A stretch of 64,000 bases of DNA from Plicaturopsis crispa FD-325 SS-3 (lineage: Eukaryota > Basidiomycota > Agaricomycetes > Amylocorticiales > Amylocorticiaceae): contig KN832574.1 in NCBI GenBank assembly GCA_000827205.1, positions 267,840 to 331,839 of the forward strand, read 5' to 3'. A program made the translations under genes and the position numbers. The stretch's first letter is position 1. Every line of letters begins with the position of its first letter. Shown here one piece after another: positions 35,319 to 46,600 of this stretch. The notes beneath the pieces are model-generated. The model saw nothing but the letters and a program-made list of their open reading frames with translations, was not told the DNA's origin and did not search any database.

Positions 35319-36366
35319 CTGATCCATCTGGTATTGATCACCGCGCGCGCCCCAGTTGCTACACGACATTCTCTCCCATTTCCTTACCTCGGGACGCACA
35401 GTCGCCAGGAATGTGTCCGTTCTTTTGATCTCACCTCGCCATCCGATACCTGTCCTTGTAGTCGTTCCGATTTCTCACTGTAGCCTTACTTGCCACGCAA
35501 TTGCGCACCACTTTAGATTCATGTAGTAGTAGTTCAATATTTATGCGACGTTTTTCCCGCAATCAAGAATGTCGACCCTCTCCTTATGGTCTCTGCTCTA
35601 CTCGGGCTCTAAGTATTGTTTCGTTAGATGGCGAGGGCGATGTAACAGTGTACGAAGTAGAATTTTCGTGGCGCCTTGCTCAACGCCCAGAGACCCCCAG
35701 CGGCTGCAACGTAAGCCTCATAAGTGGGACCTGTCTCACCGCAGTCGATCATTTGACCTGCCGGGGCACATCTACAACGCGAGGCGACGCACTGTACTCC
35801 TCGGTCACGGACATGCTAAGACAAGATCGACTCACGGCGAAAATTGTGACTTAAAACTCGAGCCAAAAGACGAAGAGGCAGGCGAAGAGATTAATTCATG
35901 CGTCTACAAGTCGGGTAGCAAATTGGTACTGCCAGCGCATAAGCTACATATATGTGAAGATACGAAGGAGGCGATAATGAAGCGGGACGAATAATCTTTC
36001 TCTAACAGCGGATAGAATAAGCGGAAAAAATAATGGGTATCGCGGAGACCATGGTGGAAGATAATGCCCGAGAAGGAGTGTGAACGCAAGCATGCGGGGA
36101 GCGATAAAAACGTTAAATATGGCAAGACAACGTCTGAAGACGTGGCGCTTCTTGAGCTACACCTGCAGCATGAAACGTGAGCGCGAACCCTTACTTTGAA
36201 AGAGCGGACGAGTAGGCTTACCGATACGGATACAGCAGTCAAAGAGATTACAGGGAGCGCGGCGGTCATGTCGTGAGGTTCGATACAGACGGCGGACGCT
36301 ATGGCAAACACGAATTAAATCGTGCAGGCAAAGTAGAAAGGGAGGCACAGCGTACCAAATGATGTT
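35319..36366. other. intergenic stretch within the mating locus
   Basis: Only unsupported short frames were found. Confidence 0.45.
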
Positions 36367-36519
36367 TCAAGCTATGAGGCAGAACGACGTTGAGGTGCTT
36401 GAGCCCCAGTGGTCGGAATCGACGAGGATCTCCTCGTCCAACTCGCCTGCTGCGACGTTGTCCGATGTGGAGGGAGAGGGAGCAGCTAGTGCATCCAGTA
36501 GCGATAGAAAGTCGTCCAT
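36367..36519 (-). CDS. lipopeptide mating pheromone precursor (CaaX: CLIA)
   Basis: This 50-residue intronless precursor starts MDDFLSLLDALAA and ends SFCLIA-stop. EEILVDSDHW precedes the presumed mature region (G/S-rich, ending STSTSFC). An upstream in-frame ATG (36639) would add 40 residues. The shorter form is preferred because every precursor here starts with MD and a hydrophobic/Ser pattern, and because a TATAAAAG box (minus strand, about 36609-36617) lies between the two ATGs. It is divergent from the 37323 gene. Confidence 0.88.
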   Translation of the reverse strand: MDDFLSLLDALAAPSPSTSDNVAAGELDEEILVDSDHWGSSTSTSFCLIA

Positions 36520-36636
36520 TGGTTGGGTTACTGGGTAGTAAGACGAAAATTCTCTACTGTGCGAGATTGCGTGGGGCGTAGTGATAGCGTCAGAATATTC
36601 GAGGATGGCTTTTATAGAGGACTTATTTGACGATGT

Positions 36637-37191
36637 CATTGTTTGGAGGACAATGGCCCTTCCTCGTTATTTGCTTGGGTTTGCACCATTGTCCACTGGC
36701 AGTACGGAGTCACGGACTCTGGTTCCGGGATCCTGTCGAGGTACGCGGCGATGACAAGATACCAGGGCCATAAGCGGTTACGCGTGCCAAAAGATATTGG
36801 CTGCAACTGCAAGGGCCGTGAACATATCGGAAGACACGCCTCGAACTGCAGTGTGTAGTTTGCAGCAATAGTCCATGACATTGACATTGGACAATGGGGA
36901 AAGGTGTGTCTCACGTGTCGGAAGCAACAATGAGAAATTTTAAACTCCGCGGCTTTCCTTTTCTCTTGCTCGCCGCGGCCGAGTTCAACAGGCGCTGTGA
37001 AACTAGTACGAAGACTTGTCCTTGGAGTCCTCCTCTTGGCTTTGACGACAATGGTGGAAAAGTCACGGACATCTATCCAGAGCAGCAATGAGACCCAAAG
37101 GCAAATGGGGATAGGGACACAGGGACGCATATTGCTCCGTGGACGCCTCGCGTAGCGGCGCTTCGGAAATGCATTGTCCGCTGAACAATGG
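36637..37191. promoter_or_regulatory. divergent pheromone-pheromone promoter with seven HMG-box-like sites
   Basis: Sites are at 36637-36644, 36648-36656, 36686-36694, 36889-36897, 37048-37054, 37172-37179 and 37185-37191, several as inverted pairs. This is the densest set in the window and lies entirely between two divergent precursor genes. Confidence 0.55.
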
Positions 37192-37322
37192 CTCGCGTAT
37201 TTGGATTATTCTACATTTCGGGTACGGGGTATAAAGTCTGAGCTCTGTGTGTCGAGGTGAGCAATTTTGAACCCCAACTCAACGTCGCCCTCCTGTACTA
37301 CGCATCAGTGCTAGACATACCA

Positions 37323-37496
37323 ATGGACCACTTTCTTACTTTCGACGACGTGCTCGCTGCAACCAACACCCCCACAACCAACACTCCTCTCTCTGATTCC
37401 TCCTCGGAAGTATGCGAGCTCTCCGGCGAGACACCGCCCAGTGACTTTGATCACTCGGGAAGCTATTCAATCGGTGGTTTCTGTGTTGTAGCATAA
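37323..37496 (+). CDS. lipopeptide mating pheromone precursor (CaaX: CVVA)
   Basis: This 57-residue intronless precursor starts MDHFLTFDDVLAATN and ends GGFCVVA-stop. PSDFDHSG precedes the presumed mature region SGSYSIGGFC. A longer in-frame start at 37257 exists, but the MD start at 37323 matches its relatives. A GGTATAAAG box at about 37227-37235 lies about 90 bp upstream of 37323, also consistent with the later start. Confidence 0.87.
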   Translation: MDHFLTFDDVLAATNTPTTNTPLSDSSSEVCELSGETPPSDFDHSGSYSIGGFCVVA

Positions 37497-38550
37497 CCTC
37501 TCCCTCGGTGTGTACCTTCGCTTCTACATCTCAGGGCGCCTTCGCTGATCAAAAATCCTCAAAGACCTCGCGTTTCAAGATGTCGCACGACGATCATCAT
37601 CTAACCCTATGTATCGATTATCTGGGTCAGTCTGTCACTCGCGTGCGATGTCTTGCAATGCTCACAATCCTCCAGGTGTATTCTGAAGGGTTCTGCCTGA
37701 ACGGGGCGACATATATCTTTCTGGATTATAAGCCACATGCTGGCGCGCACGCTCTTTCTATAATCTGTCTCCTTATCACTCTGCGATTATTTCTACTTTT
37801 ACCTGCGATTATTTTTCGGTCTGTGATTTCAGGCGTCGTCTTGCTATTCTATGTATTGTTTCGCGTTCAATATACATATTGCCGGCAGGCCCAGCTAGAC
37901 TTGTCCTCGTGTACGATGCCTCGATATTTCACGCTCGCACTGTGCGACTTGAGGGAGGTTCAAACACCAGCCAATACGGACGCCCTCGCGGGCGCACACG
38001 TAGAGTGCTAGTGGTAGACGTAAGATACTGAGATAGGGCAGGGCGTCAATCTCTCAAATGTATAGTCTTAAAGCACGCTCATCTCGATTGACATACAGAT
38101 AAACAGTCCTACTTACAGGTAGCTGCTATGAGTACCTCGTCATGACGCACCTAGTAACTGAAGAAAAAGATGTCCGCGAGATAAAAAATATTACGAGCAG
38201 TGTTATGGTAGAACTACAGTGATTCTGCGTGATAGTTGAGCCCAGAGGCCTAGAAATGAAAAGGTCCTTCCAGGCAGACCACTTTCAGAGCGCGCGCCGA
38301 CTCGAATCGGGGCGTCGCGTCGCGTGCACGTGCATGAACCCTGTTACGTAACGTCACCCAAAAGGAAATCGAGAACAAAGAGTCGGCAAATCCGCCTGTT
38401 CACTCCGCCCATTGTTACCCACCGCACGCAGCCAACAATGTGCACAAATGGACCCAAAGAAAGAAGATATATGTGCAGGACGCATCCTTTGTCGAGAGGT
38501 ATCTCTGTCTCTGACACTTACCTCCCGTCGCCACCGTCGTCGAAACTGCC
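37497..38550. other. intergenic stretch and promoter of receptor 3
   Basis: An open frame at 37508-38011 is hydrophobic in part but has no family signature; it may be chance. Two HMG-box-like sites, CCATTGTT (38409-38416) and AACAATG (38434-38440), lie 110-145 bp before receptor 3. Confidence 0.45.
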
Positions 38551-40024
38551 ATGTTCGATCCATCCTACCCCGCCTTCCCTGTGCTCTCCTTCCTCGGATT
38601 CGTCCTCGTCCTCATACCGCTGCCATGGCATCTCCAGGCGTGGAATGCTGGAACCTGCCTTTACATGATCTGGACTGCGGTTGGGTGTCTTAACCTTTTT
38701 ATCAACTCCATTGTATGGAGTAACGATGCAATCAACCGCGCGCCTGTTTGGTGCGATATATGTGCGTATCCGTCCTTACCGTGGTGTGATACTACATCTA
38801 ACATATATATCTTTCAGCCACACGAATCATTGTTGGAATTGCTGTCGCCATTCCCGCCGCATCATTGTGCATCAATAGACGTCTCTACAAGATCGCTACT
38901 GTCCAGTCGGTGTCCGTCTCGAGAGGCCATGTAAGCGTTTTCGTCGTCCTTGGAAAGTATTACGCTGACGTTTTATGACAGAAACGCAGGGCGGTTATGG
39001 TTGATTTAGCGATCGGCCTAGGTATCCCCATCGCTCAGATGGTACTTCGTTAGTACTCTTCTCCCTCCTTGATTGGCGTTGGACACTGACGCCTCATCAG
39101 AATATGTCGTCGAGGGACACCGCTTCAATCTCTGGGAGCAGGTCGGATGCTACCCTGCAACTTACAACACGCCACTCGCATACCCTTTGTCGATTGTGTG
39201 GCCCTGTGTCATTGGTCTTATATCTGCTGTGTACTGTGGTACGTCCATTCTCGCTTAACGCTCCCGGTTTGTCCTCTTTATTGACAGTATTCCGCACAGT
39301 TTTGACTCTACGTGCCTTCATGAAGCGCAGAGCGCAATTCAGTGACTTCGTCAATAAGAATTCGTCCCTCACGGTCAACCGTTATTTCCGCCTTATGGCT
39401 CTCGCCACCACGGACCTCCTCTTCACAGTACCGCTCTCTGCCTACAGTATCTATCTCAACGTCGCCAAGAGCCCGATATACCCATGGATCAGCTTCGCAG
39501 ACACGCACGGCAACTACTCGCACGTCGACCAGTTCCCTGCCGTTCTATGGCGCTCCAGCCACGAGACGGTCGTCAGCCTCGAGCTGAGCAGATGGCTTAT
39601 GGTCGTCTGCGCATTTGTTTTCTTCTTTTTCTTTGGTTTTGCCGACGAGGCGCGCAGAAACTACAAGGCTGCGTACTGGGCCATCGCTAAGCGCCTCGGT
39701 ATGTCGCCGCCTTCCAAATTGCAGTCGAGCATCTCGCATAGGTACGTCCATATCTCTACATTCCTCCCAATCACCAGTGTGCTGACAGTGTCACCTAGCT
39801 ACAACATCAAAGCGCCAGTCCGCTCGAAGCCGACTATGGATTCTATCTCGACGCTACCCGTGTATATGCCTCGCGCTATTACGACACCTACCCGGAGCTC
39901 CTTCTCCACCAGAAACGACGACACGTTCAGTTCCACATTCTCAGAGGATTTCAAATTCCCCGCCACTCCTTCTTCGTCTTCATCTTCCAATGACTCGCAC
40001 GGACACCTTCCACGAGCACTTTAA
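38551..40024 (+). CDS. STE3: STE3-type pheromone receptor 3 (GPCR)
   Basis: The receptor has 398 residues from exons 38551-38761, 38818-38930, 38982-39048, 39101-39238, 39300-39741 and 39799-40024. The 113/67/138-nt exon core is again conserved. Landmarks are PLPWHLQAWNAGTCLYM, VWCDI, SLCINRRLYKI, EGHRFNLWEQVGCYPA, LRAFMKRRAQF and FGFADEARRNYKAAYW. The cytoplasmic tail is much shorter than in receptors 1 and 2 (last exon about 75 codons) but still Ser/Thr-rich, ending with a Ser run. The acceptor at 39298-39299 was chosen over 39286-39287 because it aligns the LTLRAF motif. Confidence 0.92.
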
Positions 40025-40866
40025 CGCGCACACACGCCCCTCACGCACATATTTATTGGTTACGAAAGTTTGTACACGAGGGCCTTTAGGGGCGCCCTCG
40101 CTCGATCTCTGTTTTTCTAGTTCTTCTCGCCGCGCGCGCGCACTACCTTAGACTACTTACCCACCAACTGTATCCATAGTCTCCGTTAATCACAATGCCC
40201 TTTTTGCGTATGCCTTGTCTACGATGCAAAAGCTTATGGGTTAGCTCCTGGATTCCTTGATCGCTCATATCCTTCTTTAAACTTGAGCTGGAGGACATTC
40301 ATTAGGACAAAGAGTCTGATGAGCATCTCGTCGGGGAAAGGGAAACCCTAACCCTAAAAGAGGTGTTCCCAAAAATGGAGAACAATGTCAACGTCGCCCT
40401 TTGCTTTCGATTCAAGCTCCGCGGCGTCCGTCAATATTCTCTTCCCCCTTCCTGAACATCAGCGTAAATGTCACCATGGTCTGCATGTCTATGGCTCTCT
40501 GCAATTGCGAGGCGTGCCTCAACTGGACCATTAGTGTCTTAGGTAGTTTCACACAAGAGCAGACCTCGCGCAAGCGAGCGAGGATAACGCCGGATCCGAA
40601 AATACAGACAATGCGCTTCCACCGCCATTGTCCGTGACGGCGCCCAGTTACACATGTCGGACCTGAACGCTTCGCTTCACTCCTCCCATTGTTCCAACAT
40701 CAAAAATCGGCAGCCATTAGCCGACCGACAATAGGCCCAATAAATACCAAGCTTGCGCTCTCGCACTCGTTCACCTATTTGCCCACTCACCCATACGCTC
40801 TCGCGCACACCGCACCAGCATACTCTCGAAGCCCTTGCTCCGCGAAACATCATTCAAAGCTTCACA
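40025..40866. other. intergenic stretch with pheromone promoter
   Basis: A short telomere-type run AACCCTAACCCTAAA occurs at 40344-40358. HMG-box-like sites lie at 40608-40613, 40625-40633 and 40686-40694, 170-260 bp before the next pheromone gene. Confidence 0.5.
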
Positions 40867-41040
40867 ATGGACTCCTTCGCATCCCTTGAGTCGTTCATCG
40901 CATCGAACGCATCGCCCGAGTCGATCCCAACGACAGCGCAGGCAACCTCTACCCCCGACGACTTCGAGGAGTCCAGCCTGGCTGACCAGGAGTATGGCAG
41001 CGGCAATGGCGGCTCTGGGTGGTTCTGTGTCGTTGCGTGA
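40867..41040 (+). CDS. lipopeptide mating pheromone precursor (CaaX: CVVA)
   Basis: This 57-residue precursor starts MDSFASLESFIAS and ends GWFCVVA-stop. SSLADQEYG precedes a Gly/Ser-rich presumed mature region. The TGA stop overlaps a donor-like GTGAGC, the position at which the 31.8 kb gene has its real intron. Here the unspliced reading already gives a CaaX end. An in-frame upstream ATG at 40753 is judged untranslated because of the conserved MD start. Confidence 0.87.
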   Translation: MDSFASLESFIASNASPESIPTTAQATSTPDDFEESSLADQEYGSGNGGSGWFCVVA

Positions 41041-41980
41041 GCTGCCGCCGCACCCACACATTAGCATCTGTCTCTCGACTGTAGCCAGTGAGTTCGCTAA
41101 ACTAACCCGAGCGTTTCATCTACTGACATAGTTTGTGCTTCAGCTAGCAACCACTGTCTTCATTATGCGTCCGCAGACGCCTATTTATCATCCTTCATCT
41201 CAGTATGTGCTTCTCGGTGTATCCTGTCCAAGGTGATGCTCACCCGCGCCTTCACAGCTATCTCATCCCATCCTGGCGCGCTCCGCTAGCGGACGTCGGT
41301 TATCCATTATCGATTATCTCCCGCATTATATTCCATCTCTACACTCTCGGCATACCTTCGATTCACTTGGGGACAAGGCCTACTCGCCTGGCAGACACAC
41401 TCTTTATTGCGCTCTCATGATTGTATATACGGTTATTTCGACGATGCACGTCTCGTCCAATCTATCAGTCTCGTTATCCTACCATCTTTTGGTCGTGAAT
41501 GACTTGGCAAAACTTTTGATCCATGAGCACGCACACCAGTGCTCGCTAAGTGTCTTTGTGACATACTTAGTAGTACGCCTTTGCGCGTGTAGAGACAAGC
41601 CAAAGTCCCTCGACCTCGTTACGCACTTGTCAGCCAAGCTCAAGAGAGCCGCCACCTTTTGTCTGGCCTTCGTAATGCAATCAAGGGCAAGTCACTCAAG
41701 CCGCAAAGGCCGAAAGCCTTAGGGAGTACTCCTTGAACATGTGGTCAAACAAATGTATTGTGCGAAACCCAAAAATCAACAGCCGTCTGTTGTACAAGGA
41801 ACGTATCGTAAGTAAAGTACATAAATGAAAGGGCTACAGTGTCGGAACGTTCGTGATGAAAGTGAGATGGAAACAGATCTGGGTATGACAGAGCAATGAG
41901 CGGAAGCCTTCGCGTGTTGGAGGGAAGGCCGAGAAGAGAGGCAATGCAAAGAGACGAAAAAGATCTAGAGGGCATGCGCA
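41041..41980. other. intergenic stretch
   Basis: No supported gene. Confidence 0.45.
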
Positions 41981-43538
41981 TTAGACGTGGTTGGCGGGAT
42001 CGTTTTGTGTGTGCTCTATATGAGACGGATAGTCGTGGTGAGAATCAGAGTATGCGGATAGTGAGCTTCGGTGTGGAGACGGCTCGCGGTGGCCTGCACG
42101 CGGCATCGTCGAGGAAGAAGCGGAAGTCGACGGGGAGGAAGGCTGGAGGTCATCGAAGGAGCCAAGCACCCGCGGGCCTTGGTAGGACAGGGACGGCGCG
42201 CCGAACGACGTGCGGTCGCCGAACGACGTACGATCGGGCGAGGACGCGCCGAAAGACGAGGTGTCGTAGAAGTCGTAGTCGTCGAGCGTGCCCTTGGACT
42301 TGTACGGCGGCGGCGGGCTCGGCTGCACGAACGACGGCGAGATGTCGAGCACAGGCAGCTTCGGAACCCCTGCAGACTTCGTCGTCGGGAGCGACGACCC
42401 GAAGCCGCTGTTGTTGACCTTGTACCCCTTCTCCCCCGCAACGCTCTTGCGCCGGAAGACGCTCGTACGCACCCACGCCCAGCACTTCCCGTACTCCCTC
42501 ACCGCCTCCTCTCCAAACGCAAAGAACGCAGCAAAGAGGATGCTCGAGACGGGCACGAGCCACCAGAGGACGTAGTAGTTCACGAGCACGACCTCCGGCG
42601 TGAAGAGGCTCGGGTAGAGGTCGACGCGGGAGAAGTCGGAGTGCACGGCGGCCCAGGAGGTGTAGGGGCGGAAGGAGAGGGAGGAGAAGTAGAGCGTGTA
42701 GGAGGTGAGGGCGAGGGACCAGACCATCTCGATGGAGGCCATGAGCATGAGGCGCAGGTAGCGCGAGGTCGTGAGCCCGGAGGAGGAGTTCTGCAGGTGC
42801 CGGGAGAAGTTGAGGCGCTGGCGCAGGAAGTGGCGGAATGCGAGGGCTTGGGAGCAGATGAGCACGAGCAGGTGTCGAGTAGGGTAGGGAGACGTACCAG
42901 AGAAAATAAGAGAGCCTATCGCGAGGATCATCGGCGGCACCCAGATGACAAATATTGCGGGGATGGATACATATGTCGTCGGACGGCATCCGTACTCCTC
43001 GATGATATCGAATCGGTGTCCTTGGACAGTATAATCTGCGCCATAAAGTGTGAGAAGTCGCACAAAGAGAAATGAGCCACCGACAAAGGACTTACGAAGA
43101 CCCATAAATACGATAGGTAAACCCCAGCACATGAAGCCCTCGAAGAGTTGACGCCTCCGTTTATCGGCATGCGTCGTACGCGCTTGGCGCACCGATGAGA
43201 CTTGCTCGAGATGTATGCAGACGCACAAGCACGCTGCCGGGAGCGCAAAGTTGGCGCCAATAATAATCTTGGCGGCTGAGCACAATGTCATTCAGTCAGT
43301 GCACACGCTAGGCGCACCATGAAAGGAAGTGAGACGCACTGATATCACACCACACGGGTATGACATTGTTCACATTGTTCCCCCAGACGATGGCGTCGAC
43401 GCCGTATATGACGTTCGCAATGAAGAGCCAGGCGATCATGGAGAGGGTGGCTACGTTGCCTGCACGCCAGTGCCAGGGCAATGGCACGAGCAGGATGAGG
43501 GCGGCGAGGAAAGCGACGACGGGGAATTCGCGGTGCAT
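41981..43538 (-). CDS. STE3: STE3-type pheromone receptor 4 (GPCR), divergent, fewer introns
   Basis: The receptor has 460 residues from four exons: 43538-43340, 43275-43096, 43035-42898 and 42846-41981. It keeps the intron after VWCDI and those flanking the 138-nt exon. The 113- and 67-nt exons of receptors 1-3 are fused into a 180-nt exon, and the intron before the tail is absent. Landmarks are PLPWHWRAGNVATLSMI, QGHRFDIIEEYGCRPT and FAFGEEAVREYGKCW. The tail is about 170 residues, Ser/Pro-rich, with a duplicated DRTSFG motif. The 51-bp third intron has an AAG acceptor and is a multiple of three, so retention would stay in frame. It belongs to a different receptor clade from 1-3 and may or may not be mating-type-specific. 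Confidence 0.9.
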
Positions 43539-43637
43539 GGCGCCTGAATATGTGGAGGGCGGGGGAGAAAGATGGGGACGAGAGGTAAGCTGGGCATATT
43601 TAACGAGAAGTAAGCGTGCGGTATGTGATGGGAGGAA

Positions 43638-43678
43638 ACAAAGGAATTTGGAGGTCAATGGGGCGAAGAGGACAATGG
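43638..43678 (-). promoter_or_regulatory. HMG-box-like sites upstream of receptor 4
   Basis: ACAAAGG (43638-43644) and GGACAATGG (43670-43678) lie 100-140 bp upstream of the receptor 4 start, the same spacing as in receptors 1-3. Confidence 0.5.
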
Positions 43679-46600
43679 CAAAGATGAGGTGTTGCCATAT
43701 TTGGACATGCCACGTGATGACGCTTTGCCGGCCGGTGTTTGCCGCCTCCCGCAATCCAAACGACCCACTCAACTTGACGGTCGACAACGACGACGATGTT
43801 GACGAACGAGAGCGCTCGCCAGTCTATCCAAGGTGCATACTATCTGGCCATACTATTCTCTTGTTCAGAGCCCGCGCAGAAGCGCATCAATATTGCGCGG
43901 CCTTCCTTTGCCAGGTAGGTACTTACATTGCTCGTCACTTCAAGTTCGACCTGCCATGGCAGTTGAGATGCGAGGTATTTACGCCCTTTCCCAGGTGTAA
44001 GCACAGCGCACACTTTCGCAGTGTCCAGCAGCCCCGTACGGGCTGAGAGCTCATCTAAGTGCACACTCTCGTCTTCCGAGAACATTCAGGGCACTGGCGG
44101 TGTAAAAGGTCAGTCAAACCCCGTATTAATCCGCGACGTGGTTAACATACCAATGATACCCTTCAGATTCTCCATGAGCATGGTGACGATAACTGGAGCG
44201 GTCTTGTCTGCACCACGAAGATAGACTCAGAGCTAGCAGAGACTGGACCCGCACATGCACGGCACGCTTTTTTAGGCAACGGACGCCTGCGCCCTGCTGA
44301 CGCGCTTCTCCTTCGCCATTTCGGTTACTCTTTCTGCAGAACGTCCGTGCGATCTATGCCAAACCTCCAGTTGCGGAATCACAGATAGCACAAGACAAAG
44401 CAAAGCGTTCGAAACTGTGACAGAGATCAACGTTGCTGGAAGGAAGGCTGCAACAAGCCTCGGTCACTCTGGTGCGCACGGCAGGCAGTCCACTGGCCGA
44501 CAGGTCAGACCCAAGTCAGCGCGGTTCCGCAACGAATCAACCACGGGTCCGCGTCGAGAGCTTGTATCAGAATGGCTCACCTCAAGTCATGGTCCGCGGA
44601 ATGCCCATCACTTGTACCTGACACGCCCGGTCCTGGAACCAATCGCGCAATGGTCGGTATCCCGGCCACTACCCCATATCCATTTACTTATCTTCGTTTC
44701 TTTTCGTGCTCAGGAGTCAGGCTATGGACAAGTTATCAAATCTGGGGTCGATCGCGTGCGGCACGGCAGGACTGTGTCTTACATAGGAAATCTCACATAG
44801 GATATGTCAGCGGTCTTGCGTCGCAATGGAATTCCGTTACAATTGCTCTTGCAAAGTTGTCTTTCGGCCGGCGTTGCGGGACGGGTGTCCGAATAAGGGC
44901 ATGGACGTATTTGTGCATGTTTGGCTGCAGCCTGCAAAGCTGCCGCCTCGCCAGGATTTTAAAAAATTGATGAATGCGAACAGCTGGCAACTCAGAGCAA
45001 GCGAAGCGTCGCAGGGCTCGCACAGACTACCAGCTTCAAGTGTCGTCTGACTGATTGTCGGAACATAGATAGCGTCTCCCGACCCAGAAATCACGAAAGC
45101 AAGTGTTCATATGGTCAATCGACCAGTGCCCCATAATTTGCGGCGGATCGTCTGACTCGGTCTGAGAGCTCAAGTCCGAGTTCAAATATTTACTCGATCT
45201 CATTTTCCGACATCCAGACGTTCACGGCACCTGAGACATGGCGTGTGAGGAGGGTTGGTCTCGAGAAAGACGACGACGTGGCTCAAACTTTTCGACGAAA
45301 TTGGTGCCGACAATGGGAGCGGCTGTACCTGCACCACGAACCATCGGGTCAAGCATCAGCAGTAAATATCAGTGCACAGAGGCACACACCACGTCTCTAC
45401 AGAGACTGGGAAATATACTGATGCCCTTCTTCTTCGCTATTTCCTCCATTCCGCAGGATTCGCGCCCGGTACTTCGAGCGCGTTCGGTAACATGTACGCC
45501 AGTGGGACGATGGCCGTTTGCGGTGAGCATCCTGACGAGACCGGTCGACTTAGCAGTGTCTGGTCGTCTTGTAGAGTGTATGATCCCGCAGCCCCACTGC
45601 GAGCAGGTTCCACCTGACGACGCCGTGCCGTGGGAGGAGTGAGTGGATGCCTCGCAGAGTAAAGATCGATAGACAAGGTTCGGATGGCGCCCTCTTGCCT
45701 TGAGCATCGTGAAAATTTAACGCTCCTCTTCGGCATATCAGGTGGTGGAGGTTTTTCACCGTGATAAACGGCCCGAGGTTCTTGGTCTGAGTGCGCATAC
45801 ACTCAGTGACAATCTATCCAGGAAGAACAGATGGTCGCACCTGACATGACGTGGACTCTATCCAAGCAGTGTGAACACATTCGACGAGGGGTGCATACAC
45901 GCCGACATGCATGGCAGGACGACATTCTGGTGTACCCCGCATAGCCCGCCTTCACGACTTCGTTGAAGGCTTGGATCTACCGTGTAGCTAGGTGAGTGGA
46001 GACGCCATTGGGATCGGATGCTCAGGACTGAAGGGCTCCTCCATGGGACAGTTCTCTTCAAATCGTCGTCGTACATGCGACGTGCGAGTGCCTCAACGGT
46101 GTATTATCCAGGATGTATTTTTCAGAACGTTACCCAAATCCAGGACGAGCCTCCGAAGGTTCTGCTTGACGGGACTGCAGATAGCACAAGACAAAGCGTT
46201 CCAAAGTGTGCGAGGAATCGGCGACGTGGCGGTAAAGCTGAAAGGACAGAAATGCGAGAACGAACCAGCTGTCCTAGTGCGCATAGTAGGGAGTCCACTG
46301 GCCAACAAGTCAGAGCCAAGTCAGCGCGGGTCCGCAACGAATCAACGGGTCCGTGTTGAAAACTTGAATCAGAATGGCTCACCTCAAGTCATGTTCCGCG
46401 GAATGCCCATCACGTGTACCTAACGCACCCGGTCCCGAAACCAGTCGCGCAAGCACTGGCATCCCCACAATTACCCCGCGTTGTCATATGGACGGTGTGA
46501 ATGCCATATACTCCCGTCTGGTTTGAAGTCCGAGGCGAAATGACCGTTGGACGCGCAGGGCAACGTTAATGGTGGTTGGAGATTATTAGGAAAGCCCCGA

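Noticed and set aside
42071-43075. 334-codon plus-strand and 279-codon minus alternate frames over receptor 4
   Set aside because: Both are antisense or out-of-frame shadows of the receptor, which has clear STE3 motifs and splice sites.
43840-44230. O-methyltransferase gene on the minus strand
   Set aside because: Only short, weak resemblance (HLDELSARTG) with broken frames; no SAM-binding motif was seen.
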